Assembly (NCBI GenBank): GCA_944474755.1
Contig: OX104112.1
Location: forward strand, 66,388,433-66,452,432
Direction: 5' to 3'
Length of the DNA stretch: 64,000 bases
Origin: Limnoperna fortunei
Taxonomy: Eukaryota > Mollusca > Bivalvia > Mytilida > Modiolidae
Position numbers and translations under genes: made by a program. The notes under the pieces were generated by a model. That model had not been told where the DNA came from. It worked only from the letters and a program-made list of their open reading frames with translations, and did not search any database. Below are positions 42,945 to 56,386 of this stretch, piece by piece. Position 1 is the first letter of the stretch. Every line of letters starts with the position of its first letter.

Positions 42945-44811
42945 GTGTCAATGCCTTAAATGTTGAAATTATTTGAGCAACCATTAAGTGGAACAAAATA
43001 AAAGGAGACCTGAAACAACAGGGTAACTGTCAATGTTATCTGAAGTTGCAACATTTTCTTGACTAGCCAAGGATGAGAGGTTTGGATCCATTAAAACCAT
43101 GATTTTATGTTTATAGATTGAAATTTGTTACTGTTCTAATTCTCTTGAATTGCTTCCATACAGATAGAATAATGAACATTATTGCATAGCAAATACCGAA
43201 AATGAATCCTATATTTATTAAACTGCTAAATGTAAAAAAAAATTTAAAAAAAAAGATTGTACAGTAATCAGAGACAAATCTAGAAGTTGGCCACGTTAAC
43301 CCACTGACTTGAATTTTCAAACTACTTTGTTACATTGTATACAACCACAAATTTTGATCATGATCAAATGCTTGTGGTTTCCCAAATTGTGGCAAAATAA
43401 AGTGGATTGTCATTTTCATCCTAAGGTCTGGGTTTTCAAAGCTGCCGTATTGGCGTTAAATCCCCTAAAAATTAGGCATCGTATAGGATTGAAAATGAGT
43501 ATTCTACCGTTGTGTTCTTTTTTATAGTTTTATGTTGATTTTGTGCAACCTCTAGCTTCTGTAATAAAGGGGGTCGAATTTGCCTAATTTTCAGTTTTCC
43601 AGTAGAGTGGGAAATTTTTGTTTTAGTCCTGTTTTGATGGGTTTTAGATTCTTCAATAAATGAGTTTTCTGCGTGTGTCAACAATCATTTAGGTTTTTAA
43701 CTTGTGTTTTCAAAGGCGTGGTAAATATTTTATCCTTTTTGGGTGACCACGTCAACGGATTTTGCGGTAAACATGTTTTCACAATTATATATTTTTTTAT
43801 TCCATTCTAATGGATTTTGATCTTTGAAAGTGCTTTTGTATATAGTCGATTGATTTTCCGGTTTTAAAAATAAAAGAGATTAAAGGGTTCTAAAATTGTG
43901 TTTCCCTTCGTTGTAAATATATTTTGTTATCTTATTTAGACGGATTTTATTCATTGGATTCATCATTGAAATTTGTATTATATGCTTTTGTTGGGATTTT
44001 TATCCATTGTATTCCTACCGGGTCAGTCTATACTAATATATAGTAAAGACTGTCCCTGATTCCTATAATCAAAGATGTGTTTGGTATAAAGTCAAACGAT
44101 GTTCCCTTCCTTTTTACAATTTTTGAGTTGTAGTTTTGAAAGTGCTCAATTTTGGTGTTCAGTATTATAAATATTTAATTTTTATCGAACGTCTAATTGC
44201 ATTATTTGACCCGTCGTTGTCGTAATCCGTAAACATTTCACATGCAATCTTTTACAAAACTGCTTGGCTAACTAGAACCAAACTTGGCAGGAATGTTTTT
44301 TAGTTGTTATTTAACAGCTGATCGACTGTCAGGTTGCTGGTAATGTGTTCTGATTGGCTGACGTTCAGAAATATTACAACCACTTGTTACATTTGAATTG
44401 TGATATGGTAACAATGTAGCTCACATGTCCTTGATTAAATTTTGAGTTTTTGGTCTCGGAACTACATCCAACATGCCCACCATGGTAGAAGATAGCGTAA
44501 TATAGTGCATGCCCTCTGTAAAATAAATACAAACATCTTCTGTTTATAAACCGCTACCATAATTTAATCCAAAACGATCGGAAATGAATCCATCATAGTT
44601 CTCTTCAGTTTTGTCGAAGTTTAAATTTTAGTATGCCCGCCAATGCTGTTAATGCTTTTCTTATCGCATGACATTTAACAAATCTGCTAACACCTCTTAG
44701 CAGATATTGTAATGTACCACTGATATTAGTTTTCATTGCAGAATGTTGTTCCAAGAATTATGATCTTAATCGCCATCTTACCTATATATGGTGTAATGTG
44801 TTTCAGAATGT
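42945..44811. other. Intergenic sequence, nothing recognised
   Basis: AT-rich, with only short open frames and no gene or element ends that I can support. Confidence 0.4.
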
Positions 44812-45035
44812 TTTTTGTTTGAATGATGTTTACTGCCACTCAGCATTTTTTCAGCTGTATCATGGCGTCCAGTTTTAACTAAGGGAGGAAGCCGGAGTAC
44901 CCGTAGAAAATCCCCGACCTTCGGTAGGAAAACTGGCAATCCTTGGCAATTTAAGATTGGAGTCGAGTACACCATGCCCGCGTTGACAGACCACGTGATT
45001 AATAGTCAAGGAACTACCTTAACCAGTCGGCCACT
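44812..45035 (-). mobile_element. tRNA-headed SINE, copy with the B-box region deleted
   Basis: It carries the usual body (CATGGCGTCCAGTTTTAACT, GCCGGAGTACCC) and a head relic (GAACTACCTTAACCAGTCGG). About 25 bases covering the B box are missing between CATGCCCGC and GTTGACAGACC. Confidence 0.8.
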
Positions 45036-45359
45036 GATCTTTAATATGAATGTACACGAATTTATTATAGAAATAGGCAACGCATTTGTGTTAAAATTTA
45101 TCTTCATGTTCATTCACTTTAATAAAGCATCAAGAACTCTTTCTTTTGTATGGAATTGTACTATAAAGCAATAACAGACTTCATTTTGCCTTTACGTCTT
45201 GGGATTATAACGTAACAGGAGTGTCGAACGTTTGCCTTAAAATGTCTCATAAAGCAACCCGAGTCAATAATGTTTGCCAGAAAGTGTAACACCTATAAAG
45301 TGATCAGAATCATGTTTGCCCATCTTAGGTCTCGCACCTTATATCTGGGTTTTGCATGG

Positions 45360-45940
45360 GTGGGGCATTTTTATATCCCCGCTCGACAGTCGGGGGTATT
45401 TAGTGGTCCTCATGTCCGCCCACATTTGCTTTCCGGATGATAATCCAAAAAGTTTACATCCGATTTGAATGAAACTTTGGGATATTGTTATATATCAGGT
45501 TGGTAAGAAGCCTATCGATTTTGGGGGAAATCCGTCAAATTAAAAGGTCAAAGTCCACGAAAAACGTTAGAAATTTTAACAAAAAAGTTGTTTCCGGACA
45601 ATAACTCAAAAAGATTGCATCCGATTTGAATGAAACTTTGGGATATTGTCATATATCAGGTTGGTAAGAAGCCTATCGATTTTGGGGAAAATTTGTCAAA
45701 TTTCAAGGTCGCAGTCCACGAAAAACGTTAGAAATGTGTACAAAAAAGTTGTTTCCGGACGACAACTCAAAAAGTTTGCATGTGATTTGAATGAAACTTT
45801 GGGATATTGTTATATATCAGGTTGGTAATAAGCCTATCGATTCTGGGGGAAATCCGTCAAATTTCAAGGTCACAGTCCACGAAAAACTTTTGAAATTTTT
45901 ACAAAAGCAAGGGTATCAGTGATCGCTAGATCGACTTTGT
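45360..45940. repeat. Dispersed repeat with three about 180-bp units
   Basis: It starts TATCCCCGCTCGACAGTCGG. Three units follow, each with 'TTTGAATGAAACTTTGGGAT', 'ATATCAGGTTGGTAA' and 'GTCCACGAAAAACGTTAGAA', then 'GCAAGGGTATCAGTGATCGC'. Confidence 0.75.
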
Positions 45941-46383
45941 TTAGTTTGTTTTGGGTTTGTTTTTTTTGTTTGTATCTTCTTTTGTTTTTGTTTTGTTTTT
46001 TTTTTGCTTCCAATGGTACAATGTGTGCTTTATTGTATTTTGTTTACATATCGACATATTGACAAGCGCAGGAAAGCCCATTTACATATTTTTTTCTATG
46101 TATTACTATTAAAAATGTTACACATTATATGACGTGTGGATCCAACAACATTGCAATTATCCGATCTTGTGCTTTTTATTTACTTGCATTACATAAGCAT
46201 CTTGCATACATCCATATCAAATTGTTTCTATATAGCATATGAGAAACAGTTTTTTTTTAAATTAAAGTCGCCTTACCATATGTCTACATGATCAGATAGG
46301 CAACTAGTACACATACGCTTCTTGTCTTTATTAATAAATTTGTTTTACGGTATACAGGGCTTAACATTATCATCCATTTACAG

Positions 46384-46620
46384 AATACGAGAAGCATAAA
46401 ACTATATTGACTGGCCACGTGATACGAGAAGGATAAAATTATATTGACTGGCCACGTGATACGAGGATAAAACTATATTGACTGGCCACGTGATACGAGA
46501 ATGATAAAACTATTGACTGGCCACGTGATACGAGAAGGATAAAACTATTTTGACTGGCCACGTGATACGAGAAGGATAAAACTCACGTGATAAAACTATA
46601 TTGACTGGCCACGTGATTTG
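46384..46620. repeat. Minisatellite, about 37-bp unit, about 7 copies
   Basis: Units of 'GATACGAGAAGGATAAAACT' + 'ATATTGACTGGCCACGT' repeat; one unit is partly duplicated. Confidence 0.85.
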
Positions 46621-47035
46621 TTTTAAATACAATCAGGTAAAGTAGCACATCTCCCTTTCCAACCTTTTCAACCCGGCTAATGAATTTCTAAGGAAAGTGA
46701 ATTCGGTAGATTCTAAATTGATTTGATAATTAAAAGGTGTACAAAGAAAATTCCGTTTTCTGCTATATACTGCGATTTACAAAAAGATAAACTACTAACA
46801 GTAAATTCGTGAAATGTTAACATATAAACAAGTATTTATACCATCTATTACTCACAAGAAGCCTTATAACAACAAAAACAGCGCTTTGTTGCTACCATAG
46901 TTGTCATATGTTCTGTACTAAAAATTACAATCAAAATTCGAAACAACAATCTTAGAAAATATAAAAAAGTGACATGAACAACCAATGACAATAATTTGTT
47001 TGACTAAGTATCCTGCATATCTGGTCATCCAGTAG

Positions 47036-47197
47036 TCATAGTAACTGATATTGGTGAAGATGTATTCTCTGTATAATGTCTCTGCAGTCGGTGAACACTC
47101 TTCTGATGTTCTCTGTGTCAACGGCACAAGTAAAATGGGGATAGCAATGGTGTACAGCATTGTGCTTTCCATGTGCATCCGGTGGCATAGAGATCCT
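47036..47197 (-). CDS. Extra Gs-alpha terminal exon, copy 1 (possible alternative last exon)
   Basis: This 162-nt phase-0 segment follows a good acceptor (TAATTTTTTTCAG, - strand) and ends in TGA. It encodes [17 protein letters not shown], then [20 protein letters not shown] and [16 protein letters not shown]. Against the canonical exon the 36 residues from CYPH onward differ at four positions (N to T, M to I, R to H, E to Q). By hand count 16 other codons differ only synonymously. That pattern suggests long-standing constraint on protein sequence. The loop before CYPH is five residues longer. No other Gs-alpha exon was seen between here and 56,387, so it is either an alternative 3' exon of the 56-63 kb gene or the remnant of a partial duplication. 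Confidence 0.7.
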   Translation of the reverse strand, partial: RISMPPDAHGKHNAVHHCYPHFTCAVDTENIRRVFTDCRDIIQRIHLHQYQLL

Positions 47198-48717
47198 CTG
47201 AAAAAAATTACGGACTTTAGTTAACATCGTATTTAGAAACAACAACCTTGTATTACATTTGACTACATTTCACCATATTCCTTGTGTAGGTGAGTTGCCG
47301 AAGAAATGTATGTAAGGTTTTGTAATATTGAGTAAGATAAACATTTTGACGTATTGTAAGCCGTGAAGCTATCAATTGTAGGGTATTAACGTCCCAGCTA
47401 CGTTTTGGGGTATTTATCAAGTTGTGCTTACTTATTTATGTATTGATACGGAAGCTATGAATAAAATAATATTGAGACACAATTTGACAAATTCTTTACA
47501 TTTATTGGGTTAAGGTGTTTGCTACAGTAATTGTTAATTAGAACCTCAAGTTTGTTTTTGTTCTCTCTTTATTTTATTGACTATTGTCATGTATACATGA
47601 TATCGCACAGTTAATGTCCTCGGAGGTAATTTATGTACATGTAATTTTTCTTATAATTTCATATTCTTTCATATATTCAAACATAAAACGTTCCAGCATA
47701 ACATGTTGTGCGATTTTGTGAATACAACACCAAACCATGAGATTAAGCCAACAAATGGGCATCTTTTCCACTTAACAATTAAGCCCCAAACTTTCCTCAC
47801 TTGCACACAAATTGAGTATATATTTCTCTACCAAAACAATATGCTATGTCTGCACATTTCGACTTCGAATCCATACAACATCAAATAAGACAAAAGTTGC
47901 TGTTTTTTGAACCACTAATTTTGTGCATCCAGAGGTTTATTTTTATACTTTATTCAATCAAACAATTTTTTTAAATTGATCCCTATCACTCACCTGAATA
48001 TTGTTTGCAATTAAAGTTGGTAGGACGTTTTATACGTTTTATCGTAAATTTGTGAAGGAATGTTCATCCAGCCTACAACTCGAAAGATTATCCACAGCGG
48101 TAAACCTCTTAAACAGGGCACCAGTCTTAGTAACATAAAACATAACTAACATTGTTGTCTTCAAATATAAGGTCTGTTGTTGCCATTTCGTCTTTCTTAT
48201 CGATTTAGAACAAAAAAGCGAGGAAAAGTCTACTGTTCGCTTGTTGTTCTTTTATATTTGTTATTTATCACATTTTCGTCTCAAAAGTAAATTTGTACAA
48301 AATCCGTGTATACAAAGTAGAGATTACACAAGTAAGATAATGGAATCTTTAAATAGCTATCTCCTGTCGATTGCACCTTCTTTAAAATATCCCTATCGAG
48401 TGCAACCGTCAAAAGTGTGCTAATTTGCATTTTTTGACAAGTGACAAGTACTTGTCCAAAATCTGAAGACACTTGTAAACATGTGTAATTGTTTGTATAG
48501 ATAAAAGTACAAGAAAAACATTTGTCATATTTAAATTGGAATTTCAAAAAGCAAACTTTTTAAGAGAATAATTTATATGCTCGTGCAGAGGTAAAAAATG
48601 TTTTAAATTCTACTTTCAGTACAAAATCTATGTGCATGTCCAAGCAATAAGTGATTAAGTTGGTTGACAAGTTAACTTTGAACAATGAATGAGCAAATAA
48701 AATATGTTTAAACTGAA

Positions 48718-48823
48718 TGACTGCAAGTCCGATAATCCTCTGCCGTCCAACGCTTTTTTTTGCGTGGGACCCACGGAAAAAACCGCGTTGGACGGCAGAG
48801 GATTCTCGGACTATATTGACTGC
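48718..48823. mobile_element. 92-bp hairpin element with 7-bp target duplication
   Basis: The body is 48725-48816. AGTCCGATAATCCTCTGCCG + TCCAACGC pairs with GCGTTGGACGGCAGAGGATT + CTCGGACT, a stem of about 28 bp with one mismatch, across a 31-base loop that is itself partly palindromic (CGTGGGACCCACG). TGACTGC flanks both ends (48718-48724, 48817-48823). Confidence 0.8.
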
Positions 48824-49521
48824 GTGATGAGTAAAGGTGTTCATTACCAAAGGACCAAAACAAAACAAAATTCCAATGTGGGCAATTCTGTAAGTTACTT
48901 TTAGCTATTAAAACGGGTTTAAAGAGGACATTTATATTCAGTTTTGTTTTTACTTTATTCTTTTTTTTTCAACTGAATTTACAATCATCAAATAAACACT
49001 AAGTGTTTACCCACTTAACAAAGAAAATAGAACAATGTGTAATTGTACCAATATACTTCAGAGACGATCATATGAGCATGCGAAAAGCAGAATCAGCGAA
49101 AATCGAAAATAAGAAATCGCAATTTTCACACGAAAGAGAAATTTTAACTCGAAAAGCACAATATTTATTTGCGTTTTCGCTCGCTATTTTGGCCATAACC
49201 AATAAGAAAAAAGTTGAAATGGCCCGCATCTTGTTTTTTTTTTTATTAAAACTAAGTCCGGGTAAGACATCTTTAAATAATCACACTATTTATTAAATAT
49301 ACATCAAACGATCACTATAAAGCGCACTCAAAATAAAGCTTTACTTGTATATGTACATGTTGCCAACTATGAATATCATAGATGGCGTTTTGGCATTAAA
49401 AATACACAACTTAAAACTTAAAAAAAAATACAATCTGCAAAACGATATTTGCATAAAAAAGTTTGGACTAAAACAAATCTAATGTAGGAAAGCAACGTTT
49501 TTGTATTTTTAGGACATAGCC

Positions 49522-49527
49522 TTTATT
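49522..49527 (-). terminator. Possible poly(A) signal of terminal-exon copy 2
   Basis: TTTATT on the + strand is AATAAA on the - strand, at an ordinary distance downstream of the TAA of the copy-2 exon. In AT-rich DNA this hexamer is common, so support is weak. Confidence 0.3.
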
Positions 49528-49693
49528 AAACATGATAATTTGATAAGCACCGGTCCCAACCCTCAATTAATATTGACCGGTCCCTAATGCTCAAGTTCAT
49601 TTAAGTTCGTTCCATTGTCCAGCATTATTTAGAAATCTCGGGCCATTTGTTGGTAGAAAATAATAAGTTAAGCATATGTATAACTGTAGTGTA

Positions 49694-49850
49694 TTACAGT
49701 AACTGATACTGGTCAAGATTTATTTTTCGTATTATCTCTCTGCAATCGTCAAACACCCTCCTGACGTTTTCTGTGTCCACGGCACATGAAAAGTGTGGAT
49801 AACAGTGGCGACGATGATTGCTATTACGTGCCTCAGGTGACAGATATTAT
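49694..49850 (-). pseudogene. Extra Gs-alpha terminal exon, copy 2 (frame disturbed near its 5' end)
   Basis: On the - strand this encodes [31 protein letters not shown] and NLDQYQLL before TAA. Ten of the last 36 residues differ from the canonical exon. A good acceptor (CAAATTTCAG) puts the exon start at 49850, but from there the frame meets TGA after five codons, so a small indel separates it from the conserved frame. A weaker AG at 49832-49833 would start an in-frame 138-nt phase-0 exon at 49831. An AATAAA lies at 49522-49527 (- strand), 167 bases past the stop. It is either a decaying copy or an exon using the weaker acceptor. Confidence 0.6.
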
Positions 49851-52800
49851 CTGAAATTTGAGATTTGTAAATGTTTGTGCCATTGTATGATGTCAGTTTT
49901 TTTCTATGTACAAGATTAAATTTTTCCATTCATTGGTTTTTGAGTGACGACCGGAAACCTGAACGCGAATCTTAGCATTTGCAAAACTTAAAACACATGT
50001 TGGCGGCGATATCAAATCGCAAACAACGATTCCACTCTGGAGTACAAAAAATTCGAAATCGAAATTGTTCCACAATTTATAGAAAATATTTTAAATGGTA
50101 TATATAGTCTCAAACGGTGCAACGTTAGTCTCAATTTTGTTTACAAATCTTCACTACTATGTTTGTACGGTGTTGCACCTACATCCTCAGTTTAATTTCG
50201 TGTAAAATTTAAGTTACCCTTTGCAGGCGGCATCAGATCGTGTGTGATGTAGGTTGGTTACCTAGACAAATCTTGCTTGCCACAAGTCCCTTTGAATTGT
50301 GTTCTTCCTATACTATCCGCTTGTGTCGACTTTCCACAAGTCCCTTTGAATATTTGCTGTTTGAGAGATGCATCTCGTTATTATCAACATTTCCGATACG
50401 ATCCTCTTGTGTCTAGACTTGACAAAAGCCTTGTGGAAAGTCAATTAAAAATCATGAACAGTCCATTTGAGCATACCAGTCCATTTGGAAAGAAACAACT
50501 GCTACGACTCAAGTTTTCAAGTTTTCTCGTCTCGTCTAATGTGGCCCTCGTACTATCTTTGCGTATTGAGTAGTTTCAACATTAAATAGTTGGTATATGG
50601 CATCCAATGTAACGTTGATGTGAATTGGCGAGTGTCTTGGTGAAGGTTTAAAATAGAAACACAATAGTTGTGACAAACAACATACATTTTTACTAAAATT
50701 AATAAAAGTAGCTCGAATTTGTGAGAAAGAATTGAACTGGTACCAACAAAGTGGCACTATGATTTGTATCAATAAATTATTGTACCAAACCTCTCACATC
50801 AAAGCTTAGCACATGACATCTACATAGTTACCTACAAAACAATTATTCTGATCAGAACAAACAAGTGTACAAGAAATGAATATGACCGGTACACTGTACT
50901 AGTAAATTTCATTAATTCAGTCACAAATATTTTACAACCACCGAGCCTTATTAACAACATCAATTGCTGTTCCTTGGTTTCCTACCACTATCATATGAAC
51001 AACGTTCTCAAGTGCTTGTAGCGCCTAAACCCTTTATTGTGTCCATGACACTCTATGGTTTATGACCAGAGTCTACACATATAGCTGAAGTTGCTGGTCA
51101 TAGGGAATGTCCGATCTTTGCGGTTGCCGTGACTGTTTCATTTGTAGTGAATAATTGTCTTGTTCGGTACTACGTTTACTTCTAAATGCAGACCAATTAA
51201 GAAACCCGGCCTGCAATATGGACCTTATAGACTTGTGTTCAAGATGAAGAGATTTAAACCGTACTTGTCTTCTATATTAAATATAATTGACGCCATTCTT
51301 TGACAACATCAAATCACTTTACCAATTACTGTCATATTCTAGTTAATTCAAGTAAGATGTTTCAATTGGCACATACACCTCTCTACATGGACAATTCCTG
51401 TTATTATTTAGTGCCAATGTTCAGTCCGAAAACAGAGATTTGTTTCTTGCATTCATTTTTGATATCTCGATAAAGATGCAGCAATATTGCCAACACCCAA
51501 AGCCATAACACATCTGTCATTCTTGTTCGTGCTTCTATCGAAGAATTTGCTCACAAGACAATTTTGTGGTCTTCTGTTTGCTGGATGTTGTTGCCATCAT
51601 TTTAAGGGCCGACTTTACCAATGTTTTCTTATTCAAAGTTACAGATATATTTATTATTATTTTGGCTTCCAGTATTTGATTTGAGAGCAGATTTGTTGAT
51701 GGTCAATGCCTCTGCAAGTGGACTGTTTAACCAATAAAAAAGTATCCCTAACCAGTGTTCACACATCAGTGCTGGCAAGAATATATAAGATCTACTAATT
51801 GATTTTGCACAATGTTTTTGGAATTGATGATGAAAGGTCTTCAATGTCTCAATTACTCGCTTTTCCAATATTTCTGGCATTTTACTAGGCATCTTTGATG
51901 ACATTTGTTGTTTCATTAAGTATCATTCTGGAGGGACATTCATAACTGTCATGGTGATTTTATAGATTAAAATTGAAATTCAAAGGTAAATAGTGACCAA
52001 CAAGACAAAAAGCAGGGCAAATAGAATGATCTAAGTATAACAAGTGTTTCAATTACATAATAGTACATGAAACTTTTAGGATGGACATAAACTATGGTCT
52101 GGAATTCCATTATTGCAAGGTTAAAGGTTACACTCACAACAATGCTTGAGAGAATTATCTAATGGTTAAAGGTGCACTGGTATCTTTGTCAGTCTGGCAG
52201 CACAAAGTTCACTGGTACCTTTGTCACAGTAAATAAGACAAATGCTGTCATATCATGCACATTATTAATAATGAGCATGCAGTATTATCATACAATACAA
52301 ACTGTAGGAAGCACACAAAAAATAACAAAATACAAGTAACCAGCAGCCAAAATGTAGATTTTCTGTATTCTTCAAAAGAAGTAACTCTTTCTTATAAAAG
52401 TTTAATAGTTTAAGATTTCAACTGATTACTTTATAATGTCCATACAATAATCTTTTTTATTATTTCAGTATATGACAATTACACTAAAATGTGTAACTAA
52501 GGTACACAATGTCATTAATTACAGTTTTGTTTCTAGGCAAAGTTAACATTTCAGTGCAATTCTAAAAAATGTGTATCATGTCCAGCATTGATTTTACTAT
52601 AAAAAACATCTGTTGAAATCTGTCAATGTTTGAACAGTGTATGCCCATTTTATTTATACAAAAAAAAAATTCAAATACATTAACAATGTATTCTGTCAGT
52701 AAATCTGCATCCCTTTTTCTAAAACAAAATTGTCCTGAATAAATGTCAGCCTAACAAGAGACTGTAACCACACTGCTATAACGTCCCCAAGGGCAGTAAA

Positions 52801-53240
52801 AACGCATAAGAGACTTAATCATAGCAAATATCAGTTCTTCTATCATTATATTTTAGCAAATTGCATGATTGTATAAATAAGACAATTCTATCTGATATAT
52901 ATATATATCTGTCAACAAAATTATTGTAACAAATAGGTTACAGAAAAAAAATCAACCATAGCATTAACTAATGATAAAATCAACCATAGCATACACCACT
53001 CAACAGCTACAGTGTCATAACAACATAATACAGATTTGGTGTTTTGTATCTGTGCAAGACAAAAATAAAGACATGGTCAAGAATATTTTAACCTGGTTTA
53101 TGTCCGGTACCATATTACAACAATGACATTTGGGCCCATTCCTGTCAACACCCTGTTAGTTATAGGTATTAATGCCTGTATCTAGTCCATTCTTTGACAT
53201 TCAAAGTATTCAAATAATAATGTCGAAATTGTAAAAATTA
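49851..53240. other. Intergenic or extended 3' region, nothing recognised
   Basis: AT-rich. It holds a short duplication 'CCACAAGTCCCTTTGAAT' (about 50,280 and 50,333). A 95-codon - strand frame at 51,629-51,916 has no family that I recognise. Confidence 0.4.
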
Positions 53241-53244
53241 CAAT

Positions 53245-53490
53245 CTTGTCAACTGTAGTCAGTGACTATAAACATGGACTGTATGCGTCAACAATACTTG
53301 GTGACTATAACCATGGACTCTATACGTCAACTATAGTCGGTGACTATAACCATGGACTGTATGCATCAATGATACTCTGTCACTTTAACCATGGACCCTA
53401 CACATCAACAATACTTAGTCACTGTAACCATGGACCTGATACGTCAACTATACTCAGTATGACTATAACCATGGACCCTATATTACTGGA
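53245..53490. repeat. Minisatellite, 39-bp unit, about 6 copies
   Basis: 'GGTGACTATAACCATGGACT' + 'CTATACGTCAACAATACTT' repeats. The period is a multiple of three, so the + strand frame stays open through it. Confidence 0.85.
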
Positions 53491-56386
53491 CCATAAATTT
53501 GGTACTGAATCTGTTTTGTGGGCTGCTAATTTCTGATATAAAGCACAAATATTGATTATACTGTATGTTAAACCGCTAACTATTCACAGATACAAATTAA
53601 ACCATCAACATTTAAAGTATAAACATCTTCATAATATATCAGAAGAATAAAAACCCTTATGTCACAGAATACAAAACACCATGTATCATCTTATGACCTA
53701 GGCATGCTTATACAATGGTTTCATGGTCACAAGTTTTATACAAGTGTGCAAATTTTACATTGACAACACACACATATACATCTCACTTATTATTAAACAC
53801 AAATTCCATATGTACTCTCATCCATACAACTCTCGTACATTCCTTTATATTTGTGAATTTCATCATTAGGCCATTTCTGCCAACAATGAAAAAAAAATCT
53901 GACAATATTTCAACAAAAAAGCCAAGGCTACCCAAACAAGGCCAAGTTTATTGATGATACATATGAAAATGTCTAACTTGTTTTAAATCTTACTGCAAAT
54001 GTACCTCTACCATTAATCTATAAATACATCAACTTGTGTACAATATATTTGTCGGGTAAATATGTCAATAATTATATTTTCAAAACCACTGCATTATGTA
54101 AACATCACCAAGATGTCTTTTTTTCAACATTATACATTTTTTACTTCTTTACACTTTCTGCTATTACATTTTAAATACTGAGTTTTCTACTAATTCTAAA
54201 AGCTTAAATTAAATTTCTGTTAATTTAACCCCAAAATTCGAGGTACAGGTTTTAAAAATTAGTATAACTGCATTCCACTTTTGTGTCGATGGTTGAGTTA
54301 CTTTGACATGTATTGCAGTACACATTAAAATACCACTAAAATTCTGTTTGTACAATTACTGGACATTTGGATCTTCTAGTGGAATGTACACTTTGGTTAA
54401 ATAAATGAAGTATACATGTTGCTGTTATTAAACTGAAATTATCAATCTGAAACACACATTGTCTGAAAGGTGTCATTTTTTTCAGTTTTTAGGGTCAAGT
54501 TATTATTGTTAACATGCTAATCTTCCAATAAAAAATAATGAGCAAATTTAGAATTGCAAAAACATAGTTTGATGGCCTTATCATTCTAAAACTATTTTCC
54601 AAACCATTTTTATAAATTTTGTGTAAAATCTGATAAAGTAATATTTGTAAATTAACTAAGCTAAATGCCATCTACAAATAAATGAGATTACTGGACATAA
54701 CCCTAACAATACTAACATGATCATCAGACACTACTCAGGGTCTGGCTTATCATGACATCAGGTTACTATGGATACGGTAAATATGTACATGTCTGAGACT
54801 GTCAGTGGCACACAAAGCCACCCATGTGACATAAAAGTAGAGTTCTTTCTGGGCAAGGGTTGATCAATAATTATGATAAAACATCTTCTGGTAATTACTG
54901 AATTAAAGATATGTCAAATCCAACACACAAATGGAACATTACTGAAAGTGAAACTTCCAAGTTAAGTTCAGATTCAGGAGCATCACCAATGGGATCTGTT
55001 TTTACAGAGGGAAGATAAATCACACTTGATGGTATAATTACATTGAAATTTGTTTTTCATCTTTTTATCCTTCTCAGGAATTTAAAAAACATAAAAATGG
55101 GGGTTAATATTTTGTATAACCAAATAAAAGATCCTAACTGACTGCTACATACTAGTTTGTACTGAGCCATCAGTTTACAGATTTAAATGTAAATATAAAG
55201 GGTAATAATATCAACAGGGAATTCTGTTATCCCTTAAAACCACCAAAAAGTACTGTCCTGTAATGAATGATGACAATAAATATTATCAGACAGAATAAAA
55301 TGAATATACACATGATTTTCTTGATTATTACAAAACATTTGCCTTGGTAACATATACATTTGCAGTAATTATACAGTACATCAACAAAGAACATTGTAAA
55401 ACATAATGATATTCATCTTCTATCAGCAATCATGCTGCACAAATAATGGGATACAAAATTGTATGACCTCATAATGAAATATTTTGTTCAGATTAATTCT
55501 AGATAGAACTATCACAAAAAAAATAATATGCCTATAAATAATCAACATTACATCACAGAATGTGAAATGTATACAAACTCCAAATTGTTTTTCAGTCTTG
55601 TATCATTTTTAAGATTCAAACATTAAATACATGTATACTATATTCAAAAGTTTTTTCTTTGAAAATGCCAGAATGTAACTCTATTTAAACAGATCACTTC
55701 ATTTTGCAGAAAAACAAATGTAACATCATCTCTAACACAACTAATTTCACAATAATTCAAAATAATTTGAATCTGTTTTCTCAGTTATTTTCTATTCAAA
55801 TTAATGAAACATTTAAATGGAGATTTATCATATACATTATTGTATATTGTACCATATACAGACATAATCTGGAAAGTAAACGTTCTCTGTCACTCTTAAT
55901 CACTTATTGTCTGTAACAACAAAAATTACAAATGATTACTTATTGCTTGTATAACTACAATTTAATCCCATTTCTAGCAAATAAATGATAGGTTAACAAA
56001 ATGCATTAACAAAACTTGTGTTATATCATCATACTCTGTAACAATAAAGGATGTTCTATATATAACTACAAAATGTACCCTTTACTATTGTAATTTGTTA
56101 ATGTACTGTATTAAGTATTCTCACTAAGAGTACATATAACCTTTCAGGTATATAAAGTATCCCCCAGGATAAAAACATTCTTCCACAACGGCCAGGGATG
56201 CTCTAACAAAGTCCTGGATGAGGTTTAACGGTAAGCCTTTACTGCACTGTCTTGTTCAAGTCTGTACAGTATTATACAATGTACAAGTTTTATCTATACA
56301 CAAGCAATTCTTTTTTTTTTATATCACGCCATGTCTTGGTCTGTCCCCCACTCAGGGAAACAGTTTGCTAAGTTTTATATTGAAGA
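53491..56386 (-). other. Downstream flank of Gs-alpha, probably including its 3'UTR
   Basis: About 2.9 kb of AT-rich sequence with no mobile-element ends follows the TGA. Its low repeat density compared with the rest of the window fits a long 3'UTR, but several AATAAA-like hexamers occur and I cannot choose the cleavage site. Confidence 0.35.

Larger units (their letters stand above)
47198..49693. other. Interval between the two extra Gs-alpha terminal exons
   Basis: Apart from the hairpin element at 48718-48823 I see no other Gs-alpha exon, and no long open frame, on either strand. Confidence 0.5.

Noticed and set aside
51629..51916. - strand frame of 95 codons starting MKQQMSSKMPSKMPEILEKR
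   Set aside because: It reads somewhat like protein, but I recognise no family, see no splice partners and cannot exclude a decayed transposon. Not listed as a gene.
53246..53536. + strand frame with a 13-residue repeat around 'GDYNHGLY'
   Set aside because: The 39-bp repeat period is divisible by three, so the frame stays open. No start context, splice sites or conserved family support a gene.
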